Part shown: positions 1 to 7,539 of the stretch, in pieces
How positions within the stretch are numbered: the first letter of the stretch is position 1
Layout: each line of letters opens with the position of its first letter
Source: a virus
DNA length: 23,781 nucleotides
Reading direction: 5' to 3' (one strand)
IMG/VR virus record: IMGVR_UViG_3300025086_004228
Coordinates: 1-23,781 of that record
Program-made: the position numbers and the translations under genes
Notes under the pieces: model-generated
Databases searched by the model: none
Seen by the model: the letters and a program-made list of their open reading frames with translations, nothing else
What the model was told of the DNA's origin: nothing

Positions 1-1
1 A

Positions 2-775
2 CTAACAAAAATAATGGAATCATTAACAGAAGTTAAATATAAAATAGGAACAACAGGTACATTACAAGAAACAAAAACACATAAATTACAACTTGAAGGT
101 ATGTTCGGACCTGCTTACTTTGTCACAACATCTTCTGATTTAATGTCAGAAGGAACTCTTGCACAACTTGATATACAAGCATTAGTATTATCTTATTGTG
201 ATGAAGAAAGAAAGTTAGTAAGTAAAATGACTTATCAAGAAGAAATGGATTGGATTGTTCGTAATGAGAAACGAAATACTTTTATAAATAATTTAGTAAA
301 AGATTTGAAAGGTAATACACTAGTCTTATTTCAATTTGTTGAAAAACATGGTAAACCATTATTTAAAATGTTAAACAAACTTGATAGAAAAGTTTTTTTC
401 GTTTTTGGTGGAACAGATGCTGTTGATAGAGAAAAAGTAAGAGAAATTGTAGAGAAAGAGAAAGATGCAATAATTGTAGCTTCTTTTGGAACATTTTCAA
501 CAGGTATCAATATAAAAAGATTACATAATGTAGTATTTGCTTCTCCAAGTAAAAGTAGAATAAGAAATTTACAATCTATTGGTAGAGGATTAAGAAAATC
601 AGAAGATAAAGATAAAGTCACATTATATGATATCGCTGACGACCTTTCATGGAAGAAAAATATGAATTATACACTAAATCACTTTTCAGAAAGAATAAAT
701 ATCTATAGTACAGAGAAATTTAACTATGAAATACATTCAGTAAGGATACCAACAAATGCCGATAACAAAGGATAA
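2..775 (+). CDS. uvsW: UvsW-type DNA/RNA helicase, C-terminal part (5' end outside window)
   Basis: This is the C-terminal half of an SF2 helicase like T4 UvsW, which unwinds branched recombination intermediates and R-loops and helps switch off origin-dependent replication. The frame is open to the window edge, so the ATG at 14 is internal; T4 UvsW is about 503 aa and only about 257 codons are seen. Visible parts, counted from that ATG: TTGTL near the start (motif III area), VASFGTFSTGIN around residues 155-166 (motif V) and QSIGRGLRK around 187-195 (motif VI with its arginines). The gene overlaps the next one by 20 bases. The family call is confident; the N-terminal Walker A and DEAD-like motifs lie upstream and cannot be checked. 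Confidence 0.9.
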   Translation, partial: LTKIMESLTEVKYKIGTTGTLQETKTHKLQLEGMFGPAYFVTTSSDLMSEGTLAQLDIQALVLSYCDEERKLVSKMTYQEEMDWIVRNEKRNTFINNLVKDLKGNTLVLFQFVEKHGKPLFKMLNKLDRKVFFVFGGTDAVDREKVREIVEKEKDAIIVASFGTFSTGINIKRLHNVVFASPSKSRIRNLQSIGRGLRKSEDKDKVTLYDIADDLSWKKNMNYTLNHFSERINIYSTEKFNYEIHSVRIPTNADNKG

Positions 776-1235
776 TACTTCATATCAATATTTAAAATTT
801 AATGATGGAAAAGAAATATTTGCAATGGTAAGAGAAGTAGATAATAAATTAGAATTGAATCTACCAATGAATGTTATGTGCAAACCAGCTTTAACAGGTG
901 GTGTCACAATTCACTTAGGACCATTTGTTCCTTTTACAACAGATGATAAAATGATTATAGATACAAGTGATATTGTTGTAAGAACTAGTATAACTAATCA
1001 ATTTATATCTTTATATGATGAAGCGTGCACGACATGGTTAGATATGAGAGAAAATGATACTATAGATATAAAAACATCAAAAGAAGATTATCGTCAACAA
1101 CAAAAAGAATTAGCTTCTTTAGTAAAAGAAAATTTATCAAAGGTAGTTAGAGAAGAATTATGGGAAGATTATCCAGAAGATGAAGAATATTTAGATTTTC
1201 AAAATTTACCGGGTAAAGATGATATTATACACTAA
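756..1235 (+). CDS. Conserved phage protein, possible Sm-like fold (copy A)
   Basis: A 159-aa protein of unknown function. Its first ~95 residues look like a small beta-barrel: a GKEIFAMV strand, a basic/proline stretch, VTIHLGPFVPF and a DIVVRT strand. The C-terminal third is charged and acidic (about residues 105-159). The same strand pattern and spacing occur in the 103-aa protein at 3598, so the two appear to be distant paralogues. The pattern resembles Sm/LSm-like proteins, but this is inference and no function should be assigned. The ATG at 756 overlaps the end of uvsW and has AGGA nine bases upstream (743-746). Its position between uvsW and gp55 suggests expression with the replication/late-transcription genes. 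Confidence 0.75.
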   Translation: MPITKDNTSYQYLKFNDGKEIFAMVREVDNKLELNLPMNVMCKPALTGGVTIHLGPFVPFTTDDKMIIDTSDIVVRTSITNQFISLYDEACTTWLDMRENDTIDIKTSKEDYRQQQKELASLVKENLSKVVREELWEDYPEDEEYLDFQNLPGKDDIIH

Positions 1236-1289
1236 TCTCTTTATATAATATATTCTCTCTTTCCGAACATTACATATTCATTTTACAGT

Positions 1290-1553
1290 ATGAATAAGGA
1301 TTGGTCAAGCCAAATTATGAAAAAAAATAAAAAAAAGTACATTCATGTTAATCAACATAAAATCCGTGCAAATAAAAAACATGGTACAAATGAACCTGTA
1401 ATAACTATAAAAGAAGGTAGTTCAAATACATATTGTCATGAAGTTAAGATATTAGGTGAAAGTACAGTTAGATATGGTGGTAATGAAAAACCTATATTAC
1501 CTTGTGGTGCAAGAGTAGTTATTGAAACTACAGCAGACATTGAAATAGCTTGA
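1290..1553 (+). CDS. Conserved small T4-like marine phage protein
   Basis: An 87-aa basic protein of unknown function. It has a lysine-rich N-terminus, then YIHVNQHKIRANKK, a central TYCHEV segment and a C-terminal CGARVVIETTADIEI strand pair. From memory, closely similar small proteins are common in marine T4-like phages, including cyanophages; no activity is known to me. The ATG at 1290 is used here, but the in-frame ATG at 1317 would give the more conserved-looking start (MKKNKKKYIH). Neither has a good ribosome binding site. The 54-base gap before the gene is AT-rich and contains a TATAAT at 1244-1249 without a convincing -35 element. Its stop codon lies within the promoter of the next gene. 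Confidence 0.75.
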   Translation: MNKDWSSQIMKKNKKKYIHVNQHKIRANKKHGTNEPVITIKEGSSNTYCHEVKILGESTVRYGGNEKPILPCGARVVIETTADIEIA

Positions 1554-1577
1554 CCTATCAAGGTTTCATAGTATAAT
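1550..1577 (+). promoter_or_regulatory. Sigma70-like promoter for gp55, predicted leaderless
   Basis: TTGACC at 1550-1555 and TATAAT at 1572-1577 are separated by 16 bases. Counting seven bases past the -10 box puts the likely transcription start at about 1584, the A of the gp55 ATG, so the mRNA would have almost no leader. The -35 box overlaps the TGA stop of the preceding gene. The block AGTATAATAGATACATGA is identical at 14263-14280, before the DUF3310 gene, which supports a shared promoter class. No mapped transcript start is available. Confidence 0.6.
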
Positions 1578-1583
1578 AGATAC

Positions 1584-2114
1584 ATGACTAGACAAAAAAG
1601 ACAAACAAAAGAGTCAGTTCATTATGTAAACAATAAAGAGTTTACTGCTGCAATTATTAAACACAATACTGCTTGTAGAAAAGCTGTTAAAAAAGGTGTA
1701 GATAAACCAAGAGTGTCAGAGTATATTGGAGAGTGTATATACAAAATTGCAACTAGATTATCAACAAAACCAAATTTTATAAACTATTCTTATAGAGATG
1801 AAATGATATGTGATGGTATTGAAAATTGTTTACAATATATAGAAAATTTTAAAGAAGAAAAGTCAACTAACGCTTTCGCTTATGTGACACAAATAATTTA
1901 TTTCGCATTCTTAAGAAGAATACATAAAGAAAAGAAACAATCAGCTATCAAACAAAGAAGTATAGAACAAGCTGGTGTTTTATTTGATACTTTTGATACT
2001 ATGGACGGTAATACTCAAGGTATGAATAATTCTTATGTAGATTATCTACAAGAAAACATGAATCCTATAAATTATAAACCTCGTGGGTCAAAAAAGAAAA
2101 AAGAAGATAAATAA
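1584..2114 (+). CDS. 55: Late-transcription sigma factor, gp55-like
   Basis: A 176-aa homologue of T4 gp55 (about 185 aa), the small sigma-family protein that directs host RNA polymerase to phage late promoters, working with the sliding clamp (gp45) and gp33. Similar blocks in T4 order are YVNNKEF near residues 14-20, RDEMICDGIE around 72-81 and NAFAYVTQIIYFAFLRRIHKEKK around 97-119, which is the core-binding and -10-recognition region. The C-terminus is lysine-rich. The ATG at 1584 is the only sensible start and lies exactly where transcription from the upstream promoter should begin. Clamp and clamp-loader genes are in the same window, so the late-transcription partners are linked. Confidence 0.9.
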   Translation: MTRQKRQTKESVHYVNNKEFTAAIIKHNTACRKAVKKGVDKPRVSEYIGECIYKIATRLSTKPNFINYSYRDEMICDGIENCLQYIENFKEEKSTNAFAYVTQIIYFAFLRRIHKEKKQSAIKQRSIEQAGVLFDTFDTMDGNTQGMNNSYVDYLQENMNPINYKPRGSKKKKEDK

Positions 2115-2120
2115 TACATT

Positions 2121-3182
2121 ATGAAAATAGCTTTGCTGAACGATACTCATGCTGGAGTTCGTAATAATAATCAGATGTTTGCAGAGTATCAAGGAAGATT
2201 TTTTACAGAAGTCTTTTTTCCTTATATAGACAAACATAAAATCAAACACATTATACATCTTGGAGATTACTTCGATAGAAGAAGGGATGTAAATTTCTAT
2301 TCTTTACATAAGAATCATGAACATTTCATAAAACCTATGATTGAAAGAGATATGACAATGGATTTAATTGTCGGTAATCATGATATCTATTTTAAATCAA
2401 CTAATGAATTAAATAGTCCAGAGTTTTTACTTAAGTATGATAATTTTAATGTATATACAGACCCAATCACAAAAAATTATGATGGGTTAGATATAGCTTT
2501 ATTACCATGGATTAATTCAGAAAATGAAGAAGAAGTAGAAGAATTTTTACAATTAACAACAGCATCTTTTGTTATGGCACATTTAGAAGTAAATGGTGGT
2601 ATGATGTCTCCAGGTCATTATCATGGTGGTGGAACACCTGTATCTTGGTTTGAAAGATTTGAACAAGTGTTCTCCGGACACTTTCATCATAAATCACAAT
2701 TAGGTAATATAAGATATTTCGGTTCACAAATGGAGTTCACATGGAATGACTTTGGTGATGAAAAATATTTTCATGTCTTTGATACAGAGACAAGAGAGAT
2801 AGAGGCTATTAAAAATCCTCTTAAAATGTTTCATAAAGTATTTTATGATGATACTAACGAAACATTAATGACTATAAAGAAAAAAGATTTTAGTCATTTA
2901 AAAAATACATTTGTGAAGATTATAGTCACAAATAAAAATGAACCTTATTGGTTTGATGTGTTTGTAGAAGAACTTATCAAAGCACAACCAGCAGATTTAA
3001 AAGTTGTTGAAGACCATAGTAATTTAGATGTTCTAAATGAAGATGAATTAGTCGGTGATGCAGAAGATACATTAACAATACTTACAAAACATATTGAATC
3101 ATTAAATATAGATGGAGATAAAACTAAACTTGATACTTTAATGAGGTCATTATATACAGAAAGTTTAGATATATTAGTATGA
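2121..3182 (+). CDS. 47: Recombination endonuclease subunit gp47 (Mre11/SbcD-like)
   Basis: A 353-aa metallophosphoesterase (T4 gp47 is about 339 aa). With gp46 it forms the Mre11-Rad50-type complex that resects DNA ends for recombination-dependent replication and degrades host DNA. Visible active-site motifs are NDTH at residues 7-10, GDYFD at 48-52, GNHD at 85-88, and the later histidines in MAHLEV (about 153-158) and GHFHHK (about 186-191). All the expected metal ligands appear present. It lies six bases after gp55. Its end overlaps the DUF805 gene in an ATGA junction. The partner gp46 is separated from it by three small genes. Confidence 0.95.
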   Translation: MKIALLNDTHAGVRNNNQMFAEYQGRFFTEVFFPYIDKHKIKHIIHLGDYFDRRRDVNFYSLHKNHEHFIKPMIERDMTMDLIVGNHDIYFKSTNELNSPEFLLKYDNFNVYTDPITKNYDGLDIALLPWINSENEEEVEEFLQLTTASFVMAHLEVNGGMMSPGHYHGGGTPVSWFERFEQVFSGHFHHKSQLGNIRYFGSQMEFTWNDFGDEKYFHVFDTETREIEAIKNPLKMFHKVFYDDTNETLMTIKKKDFSHLKNTFVKIIVTNKNEPYWFDVFVEELIKAQPADLKVVEDHSNLDVLNEDELVGDAEDTLTILTKHIESLNIDGDKTKLDTLMRSLYTESLDILV

Positions 3183-3598
3183 AAATAATTAATCATTTCA
3201 TGAATAACATGAAAACGGTGTTGCTTACAAGAGCGACAGATATTAACGGAAGGTCAGATAGACCTGAATATTGGTGGTTTACACTATACGCAAGTATTAT
3301 TATGTTAGCACTAATGGCAATAGACTATTATGTAATAGGATTTACATTCTATAGTATATTTGAACCATTCGGAGAAACAACAGACAGTGGTATACTAAGT
3401 TTATCTTTTATACTGGGAACACTAGTACAAAGTATATGTTTAAACGCAAGAAGATTACATGACAGAGGTCATAGTGGTTGGTGGCAATTAGCTATGTTAG
3501 TACCACTCTTAAACATTATAGTTTTATATTGGTTAGTAAGAGAAGCAAAAGATACACCAGAAGCACTTAAATATAAAAATCCATACGGAGTAAGATAG
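3179..3598 (+). CDS. DUF805-family membrane protein
   Basis: A 139-aa integral membrane protein of the DUF805 family, function unknown. Family hallmarks are NGRSDRPEYWWF at about residues 22-33 and RRLHDRGHSGWW at about 91-102, followed by a final hydrophobic segment and a short tail ending NPYGVR. Hydrophobic segments at about 34-58, 73-87 and 101-120 suggest three or four membrane passes. It is translationally coupled to gp47 through an ATGA overlap and to the next gene by a TAGTG overlap. A membrane gene inside the gp47/gp46 block is unexpected, and nothing in the sequence says what it does there. Confidence 0.85.
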   Translation: MKIINHFMNNMKTVLLTRATDINGRSDRPEYWWFTLYASIIMLALMAIDYYVIGFTFYSIFEPFGETTDSGILSLSFILGTLVQSICLNARRLHDRGHSGWWQLAMLVPLLNIIVLYWLVREAKDTPEALKYKNPYGVR

Positions 3599-3909
3599 TG
3601 ATAAAAATAATACAATTAATAACAGGTGAAATGTTAATAGCAGAAATGGTACCACCAACAGGTGATGTTGACATGCTTCACACAAAAAATATTACTATAA
3701 AAAATCCTTTGTTTATTCATCAACAAGCTGTTGAAGGACAAGGACCTAAAGTAAATCTTTATCCGTATAATATTCTTGGTGATGGTGATATTGAACTTAC
3801 ACCACATAGTATTGTATGGACAGTTCAACCTGAACAAAGATTAAAAAATCAATATCAAGAAGCATTTAGTAGTATAATAACACCACCAGGTCCAAAGTTA
3901 GTTAAATAA
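3598..3909 (+). CDS. Conserved phage protein, possible Sm-like fold (copy B)
   Basis: A 103-aa protein of unknown function that starts at a GTG overlapping the stop of the DUF805 gene. Its layout is IIQLITGEMLIAEMV (residues 4-18), NITIKNPLFI (about 30-39), a VNLYPYNIL strand (about 51-59), the acidic turn GDGDIEL and then SIVWTV, with a C-terminal helix QYQEAFSSI. This order closely parallels the N-terminal part of the 159-aa protein at 756. The strand pattern resembles Sm/LSm-like proteins, which often bind RNA; that is inference only. It is packed tightly between DUF805 and a 67-aa gene. Confidence 0.75.
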   Translation: MIKIIQLITGEMLIAEMVPPTGDVDMLHTKNITIKNPLFIHQQAVEGQGPKVNLYPYNILGDGDIELTPHSIVWTVQPEQRLKNQYQEAFSSIITPPGPKLVK

Positions 3910-4112
3910 TGGATAGTTTAAATTATTCTGGTGTGTGGATATCAGAAGGTCATTCTATAAGTTTTTATTCTTTAGATAAAGATACTATGGAAATTACTGA
4001 AAATTATAGAGTAAATGGTAAAGAAGTTAATACAACTCAAAAAGTTAATTTACAACAAGCAATAGATTATCAAGAAAGGTATATAAAATTAGGATATGAT
4101 AAAATTTCATAA
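3909..4112 (+). CDS. Small hypothetical protein
   Basis: A 67-aa protein that I do not recognise. It starts at an ATG overlapping the previous stop (TAATG) and overlaps gp46 by 17 bases, so its place in a dense operon supports it being real. The N-terminal half has alternating aromatic and polar residues (YSGVWISEGHSISFYSL), which suggests beta strands. The second half (QQAIDYQERYIKLGY) looks helical. There are no cysteines, no signal peptide and no membrane segment. Being between gp47 and gp46 does not imply it acts with them. Confidence 0.6.
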   Translation: MDSLNYSGVWISEGHSISFYSLDKDTMEITENYRVNGKEVNTTQKVNLQQAIDYQERYIKLGYDKIS

Positions 4113-5811
4113 AGTTAGATATAAAAACTTTTTATCTACAGGAAATGAATTTACAGAGATAGATTTATCTAAAAAGAAAACATCACTTATAATTGGTGCA
4201 AATGGTTCAGGTAAATCTACATTACTTGATGCTCTGACATTTGGTTTATTTGGTCGTGCTTTCAGAAAGATACCAAAAACATCTTTGATAAATTCTATAA
4301 ATCAAAAACATACTGTAGTTGAAATAGATTTTCAAATTGGTAGAAATCAATATCGTGTAATGAGAAGTATCAAACCAAATAAGTTTGAGATATATCGTGA
4401 TGGAAAATTATTACATCAAGATGCATCTGTTAGAGATTATCAAGCTATTTTAGAACAACAAATACTCAAATTAAATTATAAATCATTTACTCAAGTTGTT
4501 GTATTAGGTAGTTCTACATTTACACCATTTATGCAATTGAACATACCAGAAAGAAGAGCTATCATTGAAGATATACTTGATATTCAGATATTTTCTGTAA
4601 TGAAAGATTGTTTGAAACAAAGAGCATCAACATTAAATAATGAACAAAAAGAAATAAGAAATAACATCAAGATTGGTGAAGCAAAGATTGAAGGTCAAGA
4701 AGAAGCAATGAAACGATTAGAAGAAAATCGTGATGAAATGATTGATAAATTGACTAAAGATATTAATGAACATCAAAAAGATATTGATTCATTAAATGTG
4801 AATGTTGACCATGGTTTACAAACAGTTGGAAATTTAAAAGAAAAAATTAGTGATGAAAAAGAAATAAGAGAAAAACTTTCTCAAACATTGAGTGATGAAA
4901 GACAATTTGAATCAGAAAGAAAAAAATTCATTAAAGAGTTAAAATTTTATGAAGACAATGATGAATGTCCAACTTGTAAACAAGACATAGAATCAGACCA
5001 TAAAAAACAGATGTGTTGTGATACTACAGAAAGTTTAAAAGACATTGATAAAAAACTCAATGAAAGAAGTATTACTGTTGAAGAAGTTAATACTAGACTT
5101 GAAGAAATATCTAAAGTACAAAGTGAAATATCGTGGTATCAAGATGAAATACAAAAACAACAAAATTCTATTTCTACTAATGAACAATATATTGATAAAC
5201 TTCAAAAACAAATAGACGAACTTTCAAAACAAGAACATACAGAAGATGATAAAGATAAATTAAAAAAATATCACAAAGCATTAGAAGTATTACAAGGTAT
5301 GGATGCTAACTTATCAGAAGATAAACATTATCACGATTTAGCAGAGATACTACTAAGAGATAGTGGTATCAAAACTAAAATTATAAGACAATACTTACCA
5401 ATCATGAACAAATTGATTAATAAGTATTTGGCATCTATGGAGTTTTTTGTTCAGTTTGAACTTGATGAAGAATTTAATGAAGAAATTAAATCAAGATACA
5501 GAGATAATTTTTCATATTCATCATTTAGTGAAGGTGAAAAAATGAGAATTGATTTATCATTGTTATTTACTTGGAGAGCTGTTGCAAAGTTAAAAAATTC
5601 AGTAAACACAAATTTATTAATTCTTGATGAAGTATTTGATAGTTCACTTGATGAAGGTGGTACAGATGAATTTTTAAAAATACTTCATACACTAGATGAT
5701 AATACAAACACATTTATCATATCTCACAAAGGCGAATCAATGAATGAAAAATTTAATAATATAATTGAATTTGAAAAAACAAATAATTTCAGTAAGATAA
5801 AAGAAAAATGA
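4096..5811 (+). CDS. 46: Recombination endonuclease subunit gp46 (Rad50/SbcC-like ATPase)
   Basis: A 571-aa SMC-family ATPase (T4 gp46 is about 560 aa), partner of gp47 in DNA end resection. Domains in order: N-terminal ATPase lobe with Walker A GANGSGKST at residues 34-42; a long charged coiled coil at about 170-400 interrupted by the zinc-hook CPTC at 291-294; and a C-terminal lobe with the ABC signature SEGEK at 478-482 and Walker B LLILDE at 507-512. All key elements look intact. The start at 4096 overlaps the preceding small gene by 17 bases. The end overlaps peptide deformylase through ATGA. Confidence 0.95.
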   Translation: MIKFHKVRYKNFLSTGNEFTEIDLSKKKTSLIIGANGSGKSTLLDALTFGLFGRAFRKIPKTSLINSINQKHTVVEIDFQIGRNQYRVMRSIKPNKFEIYRDGKLLHQDASVRDYQAILEQQILKLNYKSFTQVVVLGSSTFTPFMQLNIPERRAIIEDILDIQIFSVMKDCLKQRASTLNNEQKEIRNNIKIGEAKIEGQEEAMKRLEENRDEMIDKLTKDINEHQKDIDSLNVNVDHGLQTVGNLKEKISDEKEIREKLSQTLSDERQFESERKKFIKELKFYEDNDECPTCKQDIESDHKKQMCCDTTESLKDIDKKLNERSITVEEVNTRLEEISKVQSEISWYQDEIQKQQNSISTNEQYIDKLQKQIDELSKQEHTEDDKDKLKKYHKALEVLQGMDANLSEDKHYHDLAEILLRDSGIKTKIIRQYLPIMNKLINKYLASMEFFVQFELDEEFNEEIKSRYRDNFSYSSFSEGEKMRIDLSLLFTWRAVAKLKNSVNTNLLILDEVFDSSLDEGGTDEFLKILHTLDDNTNTFIISHKGESMNEKFNNIIEFEKTNNFSKIKEK

Positions 5812-6338
5812 TAGTAAAAAATGAAAAAGATTTAAGAGAAAAATGTCCTGAGTTTGATTTTGATAATCCTATAGTTGACCCTATAGAATTAAAAAATGAA
5901 TTAATAGATGCAATGTTTAATCATGCAGGATTAGGTGTATCAGCAAATCAGATAGGATATAAAACTAGAGTTTTTGCAATGAGAGGAGAAACTAAACAAG
6001 ATTCAGTAGTTTGTTTCAATCCTAGTATTGTAGATTTTTCTCCTGAAATGAATACAATGGAAGAAGGTTGTTTATCATTACCTGATGTTTTTGCAAGAGT
6101 TGTAAGACCCTCTCATGTAGCAATTAAATATGTAAATGAATTACAAGAAGAAGAAGGACAACTTGCTGAAGGATTGACTTCTAGAGTATTTCAACATGAA
6201 CTAGACCATTTAGATGGTATTCTTTTCATTGATAGAATAGGTGAATTTGCTAGAAGAAGAGCTTTTGAAAAAGCAAAAAAGATAGAAAAAATGAGAAAAA
6301 GAGGTAAAGAAAAATACAAAGCTCGTTTTAGATTATGA
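5808..6338 (+). CDS. def: Peptide deformylase
   Basis: A 176-aa metalloenzyme that removes the formyl group from the N-terminal methionine of new proteins. All three family motifs are visible: GLGVSANQIG at 41-50, EGCLSLP at 86-92 with metal ligand Cys88, and HELDH at 130-134 with ligands His130 and His134 and catalytic Glu131. Deformylases are known auxiliary genes in marine phages and often lack the C-terminal part of bacterial forms. Here about 40 residues follow HELDH, ending in a very basic tail (RRRAFEKAKK through KARFRL). It is coupled by ATGA overlaps to gp46 before it and the oxygenase after it. Confidence 0.95.
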   Translation: MIVKNEKDLREKCPEFDFDNPIVDPIELKNELIDAMFNHAGLGVSANQIGYKTRVFAMRGETKQDSVVCFNPSIVDFSPEMNTMEEGCLSLPDVFARVVRPSHVAIKYVNELQEEEGQLAEGLTSRVFQHELDHLDGILFIDRIGEFARRRAFEKAKKIEKMRKRGKEKYKARFRL

Positions 6339-6922
6339 AACTTAATAATGCATCATTATCAGATTGTATAAAAGTTTATAGAAACATATTCTCTAATGAT
6401 TGGTGTGAAGACTTAATAACATATTTTGAAAATAGTTTATATGTTAGAACAGACGACCACAGAAAACAGTCTAATGAAATGCAACTTATAGGCGACCCAA
6501 GACCTGATGCTGTAGATTATAAAAATTACTTATTTGAAAAACTATATCCATTAGGTTCTAAATTTGAATCACATTTACATTCACTTTGTCATGAAGATTA
6601 TAAACCTCATGATAAACCATTATCTGATATTTACAATACAGGTTTCCGTTCATTACAAATACAAAGATATACACCAGAAGACAAAGGATATTCAGCTGTT
6701 CATGTTGAGTCTGGTCAAGAACACTATAAAAAATATTTAGCAGTAATAGTATATTTAAATGATGTAGAAGGTGGTGAAACTATATTTACTATGGGTGATA
6801 CATCAATAACACCTAAAACAGGTTCTGTAGCAATATGGCCAGCTGGATTACCTTTTTATCATTGTGGTCTTAAATCAAAAACAACAAAATATATTCTTAC
6901 TACTTGGTTTGAGTTCATGTAA
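6335..6922 (+). CDS. 2-oxoglutarate/Fe(II)-dependent oxygenase (prolyl-4-hydroxylase-like)
   Basis: A 195-aa protein of the 2OG-Fe(II) oxygenase superfamily, a group that hydroxylates proteins, nucleic-acid bases or small molecules; the substrate is unknown. The double-stranded beta-helix core is recognisable: [20 protein letters not shown] at about 107-126, [15 protein letters not shown] at 137-151 and [15 protein letters not shown] at 164-178. Likely iron ligands are His123, Glu125 (an HxE rather than the usual HxD) and His176, with Lys185 as candidate 2OG carboxylate ligand. Such genes are common in marine T4-like phages. It overlaps deformylase (ATGA) and is followed two bases later by the ferredoxin. 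Confidence 0.85.
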   Translation: MKLNNASLSDCIKVYRNIFSNDWCEDLITYFENSLYVRTDDHRKQSNEMQLIGDPRPDAVDYKNYLFEKLYPLGSKFESHLHSLCHEDYKPHDKPLSDIYNTGFRSLQIQRYTPEDKGYSAVHVESGQEHYKKYLAVIVYLNDVEGGETIFTMGDTSITPKTGSVAIWPAGLPFYHCGLKSKTTKYILTTWFEFM

Positions 6923-6924
6923 TC

Positions 6925-7248
6925 ATGGCTTTTGTTGTCACGGAAGCATGTATCAAGTGTAAACATACTGATTGTGTACAAGTATGTCCTGTTGATTGTT
7001 TTCATGAAGGTCCTAATTTCTTAGTTATAAATCCAGATGAATGTATAGATTGTGGATTATGTGTTCCTGAATGTCCTGAGGAAGCAATTTTTTCAGAAGA
7101 CGAACTAACAGAAAATCTAATACCTTTCATTGAAATAAATGAAGAATTATCAGAAGTATGGCCAGTAATAGATGAAGTAAAAGATTCTTTACCAGAAGCT
7201 GAAAAATACAGTAAAATCAAAGACAAATTACATTTATTAGAAAGATAA
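6925..7248 (+). CDS. fdxA: 7Fe ferredoxin (FdxA-like)
   Basis: A 107-aa bacterial-type 7Fe (3Fe-4S plus 4Fe-4S) ferredoxin, a soluble low-potential electron carrier. Nine cysteines are arranged as in FdxA/Azotobacter ferredoxin I: C9, C12, C17, C21 and C25, then C40, C43, C46 and C50. The sequence around them ([31 protein letters not shown]) and the C-terminal tail ending in LHLLER match the full-length family, so it is not a fragment. The closest resemblance I recall is to proteobacterial FdxA. A plausible role is feeding electrons to phage or host iron-sulfur enzymes, including the radical-SAM QueE encoded downstream; this is inference. The first copy of the repeated promoter module begins right after its stop. 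Confidence 0.93.
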   Translation: MAFVVTEACIKCKHTDCVQVCPVDCFHEGPNFLVINPDECIDCGLCVPECPEEAIFSEDELTENLIPFIEINEELSEVWPVIDEVKDSLPEAEKYSKIKDKLHLLER

Positions 7249-7250
7249 GC

Positions 7251-7280
7251 TTGACACCGCCGGTACCCTTTTAGTATACT
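7251..7280 (+). promoter_or_regulatory. Repeated promoter/operator module, copy 1
   Basis: TTGACA at 7251-7256 and TATACT at 7275-7280 are separated by 18 bases. Inside the spacer lies the palindrome ACCGCCGGT (7256-7264), continuing into GGTACC. The predicted start is near 7287, leaving a short leader with AAGAGG at 7296-7301 as ribosome binding site for the 65-aa gene at 7310. Two near-identical modules occur at 7504 and 10421. The conserved palindrome between -35 and -10 looks like a repressor operator. Confidence 0.7.
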
Positions 7281-7309
7281 ATAACATAATAAAGAAAGAG
7301 GTAAAAAAT

Positions 7310-7507
7310 ATGTCACATTTCGTAAACGACCAAATAGCAGATGAAGCAATGATGAAAGTTGATTCTATGACTGACCCTGCTGTTATCAGACAATGTATAA
7401 TGAGAGGTCTAACATTAGACCTGTTTATTGATATTAATGAAGCAAGAGATTTACTATTAGATTGTATCTTTGATGAATTAATGTCAGTACCTGGACCATG
7501 TGGTTGA
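7310..7507 (+). CDS. Small conserved hypothetical protein
   Basis: A 65-aa acidic protein of unknown function, driven by its own promoter module and a good ribosome binding site (AAGAGG, eight bases before the ATG). It appears mostly helical. Features are MSHFVNDQIADEAMMKVDSM, a repeated pattern of Asp/Leu (LTLDLFIDINEARDLLLDCIFDEL) and a tail ending in PGPCG, with three cysteines. Its TGA stop lies inside the -35 box of the second promoter module, so the gene and the two modules form one tight unit. A regulator of the repeated operator is possible from position alone, but no DNA-binding motif is visible. Confidence 0.7.
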   Translation: MSHFVNDQIADEAMMKVDSMTDPAVIRQCIMRGLTLDLFIDINEARDLLLDCIFDELMSVPGPCG

Positions 7508-7533
7508 TACCGCTGGTACACTTTTGATATACT
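7504..7533 (+). promoter_or_regulatory. Repeated promoter/operator module, copy 2
   Basis: TTGATA at 7504-7509 and TATACT at 7528-7533 have an 18-base spacer containing the perfect palindrome TACC-GCT-GGTA at 7508-7518. The predicted transcription start is at about 7540, the A of the VWA-protein ATG. The leader equivalent of copy 1 (GAAGAAAGAGGTAAA, 7544-7558) is here read as codons of that gene. The module overlaps the stop of the 65-aa gene. Confidence 0.7.
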
Positions 7534-7539
7534 ATAAAC

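Noticed and set aside
331-621. Minus-strand open frames (also 2945-3196, 7002-7521, 10244-10474, 15215-15481, 18813-18998 and others)
   Set aside because: All lie opposite well-supported + strand genes, have low-complexity Ser/Leu/Phe-rich content and lack sensible ribosome binding sites.
1244-1249. TATAAT upstream of the 87-aa gene
   Set aside because: No -35 box at 16-18 bases; such hexamers are frequent by chance in this AT-rich DNA.
7508-7518. Resemblance of TACCGCTGGTA to lambda-type operator half-sites
   Set aside because: The match is short and partial and no CI-like repressor is in the window; similarity is probably coincidental.
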